From NCBI GenBank assembly GCA_030608765.1, contig JAUWDN010000049.1, positions 1-7,169 of the forward strand: 7,169 nucleotides of DNA. Direction: 5' to 3'. Shown here piece by piece: positions 5,866 through 7,169 of the stretch. Each line of letters starts with the position of its first letter. Position 1 is the first letter of the stretch. The notes beneath the pieces were generated by a model. It did no database searches, was not told the DNA's origin, and worked only from the letters and a program-made list of their open reading frames with translations. A program made the position numbers and the translations under genes. The DNA is from Promethearchaeota archaeon. GTDB lineage: Archaea > Asgardarchaeota > Lokiarchaeia > Sigynarchaeales > SOKP01.

Positions 5866-7008
5866 ATGGATGATGATGAATTTGATCTAAGCGAAATCGT
5901 AAATTCAAGAGCATCGGTTAGATCCCGGTTTAAAGAAATTGCAAACCACAATATAAATTCTAATAACCCTTCAAATTTAGATAATGATACATACCTCTTG
6001 GACTTACTTAAAGTCTTAAAAATTAAATCTTTGGTGATAGGAGTGGGTGGAGCAGGCAATAATACCGTATCAAGAATGCAAGATCTTGACTCGGAATTAG
6101 TTGAAACTTTAAACATTAATACGGATGCTCACGATTTATATTACTCAAATTCTAATCAAAAAATACTTATTGGAAAGGAAATATGTAACGGTTTAGGGTC
6201 AGGTAACGATCCTAGTGTTGGAACTGCAGCTGCTGAAGAAGATGTTGATAGACTTTCTCAAGTTATAAATGCTGATATAGTATTCTTAACTTTTGGCTTG
6301 GGCGGAGGCACTGGCACCGGTGCAGCCCCTATAATTGCGAGAGAAGCGAAAAAAAATAAAGCCACCGTTGTATCGTTTTGTTCCGCTCCCTTTACATCTG
6401 AAGGAACCGAAAGAAGCTTAAGAGCAAGGAGAGGTTTAGAAGAACTTATGAAATATACTGATACTTTAATTCCCATTCCAAACGACAACCTTTTACGCTT
6501 CAATCAAAAATTACCTATCCTAGCTGGTTTCAAAATAATGGATGAAGTGTTAATTAGGTGCATTAAAGAAATAATCAGTTTAATAAATAATTGCGGTTTG
6601 ATTAACATTGATTATGCTGATGTAAGAAAAGTTCTTGAGAAAAAAGGGGATTATCCTTCCGGATTAATAGGTATCACAGAATCTTTGGGAGAAGAAGCTG
6701 ATCTAATAAAAAAGGCAAAACTCGCATTGCATAATCCTCTTTTAGAGCCAGATACTAATAAAGTTGATAAATGTATTGTCTCGGTTTCAGGAGATCATCA
6801 ATTATCGTTATCTAAAATTGATAGGATTATCTCAACAATTTCAGGTGAAATCCCAGAGGATGCCTCCCTTAAATTTGGAACTTCATTAAATCCCGCCTTA
6901 GGATCGAAGATTAGGATTATGGCGTTAGGTCGAGGCCCAATATCGCCATATGTTCAAGCAGCAATAGATGGAACTAAATTTCCACACTCTACCATAAACC
7001 ATCTGTAA
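5866..7008 (+). CDS. ftsZ: Cell division GTPase FtsZ (archaeal)
   Basis: FtsZ polymerises with GTP into the division ring at midcell. The 380-residue product has the tubulin/FtsZ GTPase signatures in order: G59-V-G-G-A-G-N-N66, N85-T-D-A-H, the tubulin signature G146-G-G-T-G-T-G152-A-A-P, E179-G and R183 of the nucleotide pocket, I-P-N206-D, D226 in F-K-I-M-D-E, and the T7 loop N247-I-D249-Y-A-D252 that completes the active site of the next subunit. It is therefore expected to be catalytically active. It matches Methanocaldococcus FtsZ across the core. The N-terminal 52 residues before the first strand are acidic, then Asn-rich, and should be disordered. The C-terminus ends shortly after the globular domain. 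Archaea often carry FtsZ1 and FtsZ2; I cannot assign the subtype with confidence. It is transcribed alone from its own promoter. Confidence 0.95.
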   Translation: MDDDEFDLSEIVNSRASVRSRFKEIANHNINSNNPSNLDNDTYLLDLLKVLKIKSLVIGVGGAGNNTVSRMQDLDSELVETLNINTDAHDLYYSNSNQKILIGKEICNGLGSGNDPSVGTAAAEEDVDRLSQVINADIVFLTFGLGGGTGTGAAPIIAREAKKNKATVVSFCSAPFTSEGTERSLRARRGLEELMKYTDTLIPIPNDNLLRFNQKLPILAGFKIMDEVLIRCIKEIISLINNCGLINIDYADVRKVLEKKGDYPSGLIGITESLGEEADLIKKAKLALHNPLLEPDTNKVDKCIVSVSGDHQLSLSKIDRIISTISGEIPEDASLKFGTSLNPALGSKIRIMALGRGPISPYVQAAIDGTKFPHSTINHL

Positions 7009-7013
7009 AAAAC

Positions 7014-7025
7014 TTTTATATAAGG
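7014..7025 (+). promoter_or_regulatory. Strong TATA-like element just after ftsZ
   Basis: TTTTATATAAGG begins 6 nt past the ftsZ stop and is one of the best TATA-like matches in the window. On the plus strand, initiation would fall near 7045, before the T-run at 7063. The core is palindromic, so an antisense start into ftsZ is also possible. Confidence 0.4.
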
Positions 7026-7062
7026 CGGGTATTTAATAATCAAACTTCATCATTCATTAAGC

Positions 7063-7070
7063 TTTTTTTT
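7063..7070 (+). terminator. T8 terminator downstream of ftsZ
   Basis: AGC followed by eight T lies 54 nt past the ftsZ stop, in the same AGCTTTTTTT context as the T-run after the nucleotidyltransferase gene. This is the probable end of the ftsZ transcript. Confidence 0.5.
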
Positions 7071-7128
7071 ACAAAAATCTTATAACTAATAACAATTGCT
7101 GTAAGGTGAATCTATCATCGGAAATAAA

Positions 7129-7169
7129 TTGCCAGAAGAAGTTTTAAAAAAAAAAATCCGAGATTATTT
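7129..7169 (+). CDS. Possible start of a new gene, truncated by the window edge
   Basis: From a TTG at 7129 the frame is open to the window edge and encodes L(M)-P-E-E-V-L-K-K-K-I-R-D-Y, plausible as a protein N-terminus. The only upstream support is GGTGA at 7105-7109, rather far for a Shine-Dalgarno, and a TATA-like CTTATAAC at 7079-7086. An in-frame TAA lies at 7102-7104 and no ATG or GTG is available in this frame between the stop and 7129. With only 13 codons visible, no function can be assigned. Confidence 0.25.
   Translation, partial: MPEEVLKKKIRDY

Noticed and set aside
5841..6503. Minus-strand frames at 5841-6116 and 6258-6503 inside ftsZ
   Set aside because: Antisense to the conserved FtsZ GTPase core; Pro/Val-rich product mirrors the Gly-rich signature.

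Overview
The window is AT-rich (about 30% G+C by eye) and reads as archaeal DNA, most probably from an Asgard (Promethearchaeota) lineage such as the Lokiarchaeia. The evidence is an archaeal-type FtsZ, an EndoQ-type PHP nuclease, an archaeal COG1665-type nucleotidyltransferase, a classical TPR-array protein, a long charged coiled-coil protein and two ubiquitin-like (beta-grasp) proteins side by side. TATA-like boxes and T-run terminators also fit archaea. The lineage call is inference: no rRNA or universal marker is present.

Layout. The left edge (1-505) holds two convergent ubiquitin-like genes. The rightward one is cut off by the window and ends in Lys-Lys. The leftward one is complete, with an acidic N-terminal tail and a ubiquitin-like domain ending exactly in Ala-Gly. 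A 179-bp divergent promoter region follows. Next is a rightward pair 20 nt apart: a 367-residue coiled-coil protein and a predicted nucleotidyltransferase (685-2852), closed by a T-run. A second rightward pair, 24 nt apart, is a TPR solenoid protein and endonuclease Q (2928-5336). A small Cys-pair protein lies on the minus strand (5409-5690), convergent with EndoQ and divergent from ftsZ. ftsZ (5866-7008) is complete. The last 160 bp hold a TATA-like element, a T-run and perhaps the start of another gene.

How the genes may work together. The most striking link is at the left. The ubiquitin-like protein and the divergently transcribed coiled-coil protein share a short motif of the form P-x-x-x-[IF]-[RK]-x-K-T-P-[ES]. 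It occurs once in the linker of the ubiquitin-like protein and once at each end of the coiled coil. This suggests, but does not prove, a common binding partner or a shared scaffold. No E1, E2, E3 or deconjugase gene is visible, so whether the Ala-Gly protein is conjugated cannot be judged here. EndoQ (repair of deaminated bases) and FtsZ (division) are recognisable housekeeping genes with no evident functional tie to the left-hand cluster. No stretch longer than 300 bases lacks a gene. No tRNA, rRNA, CRISPR array or insertion sequence was seen.
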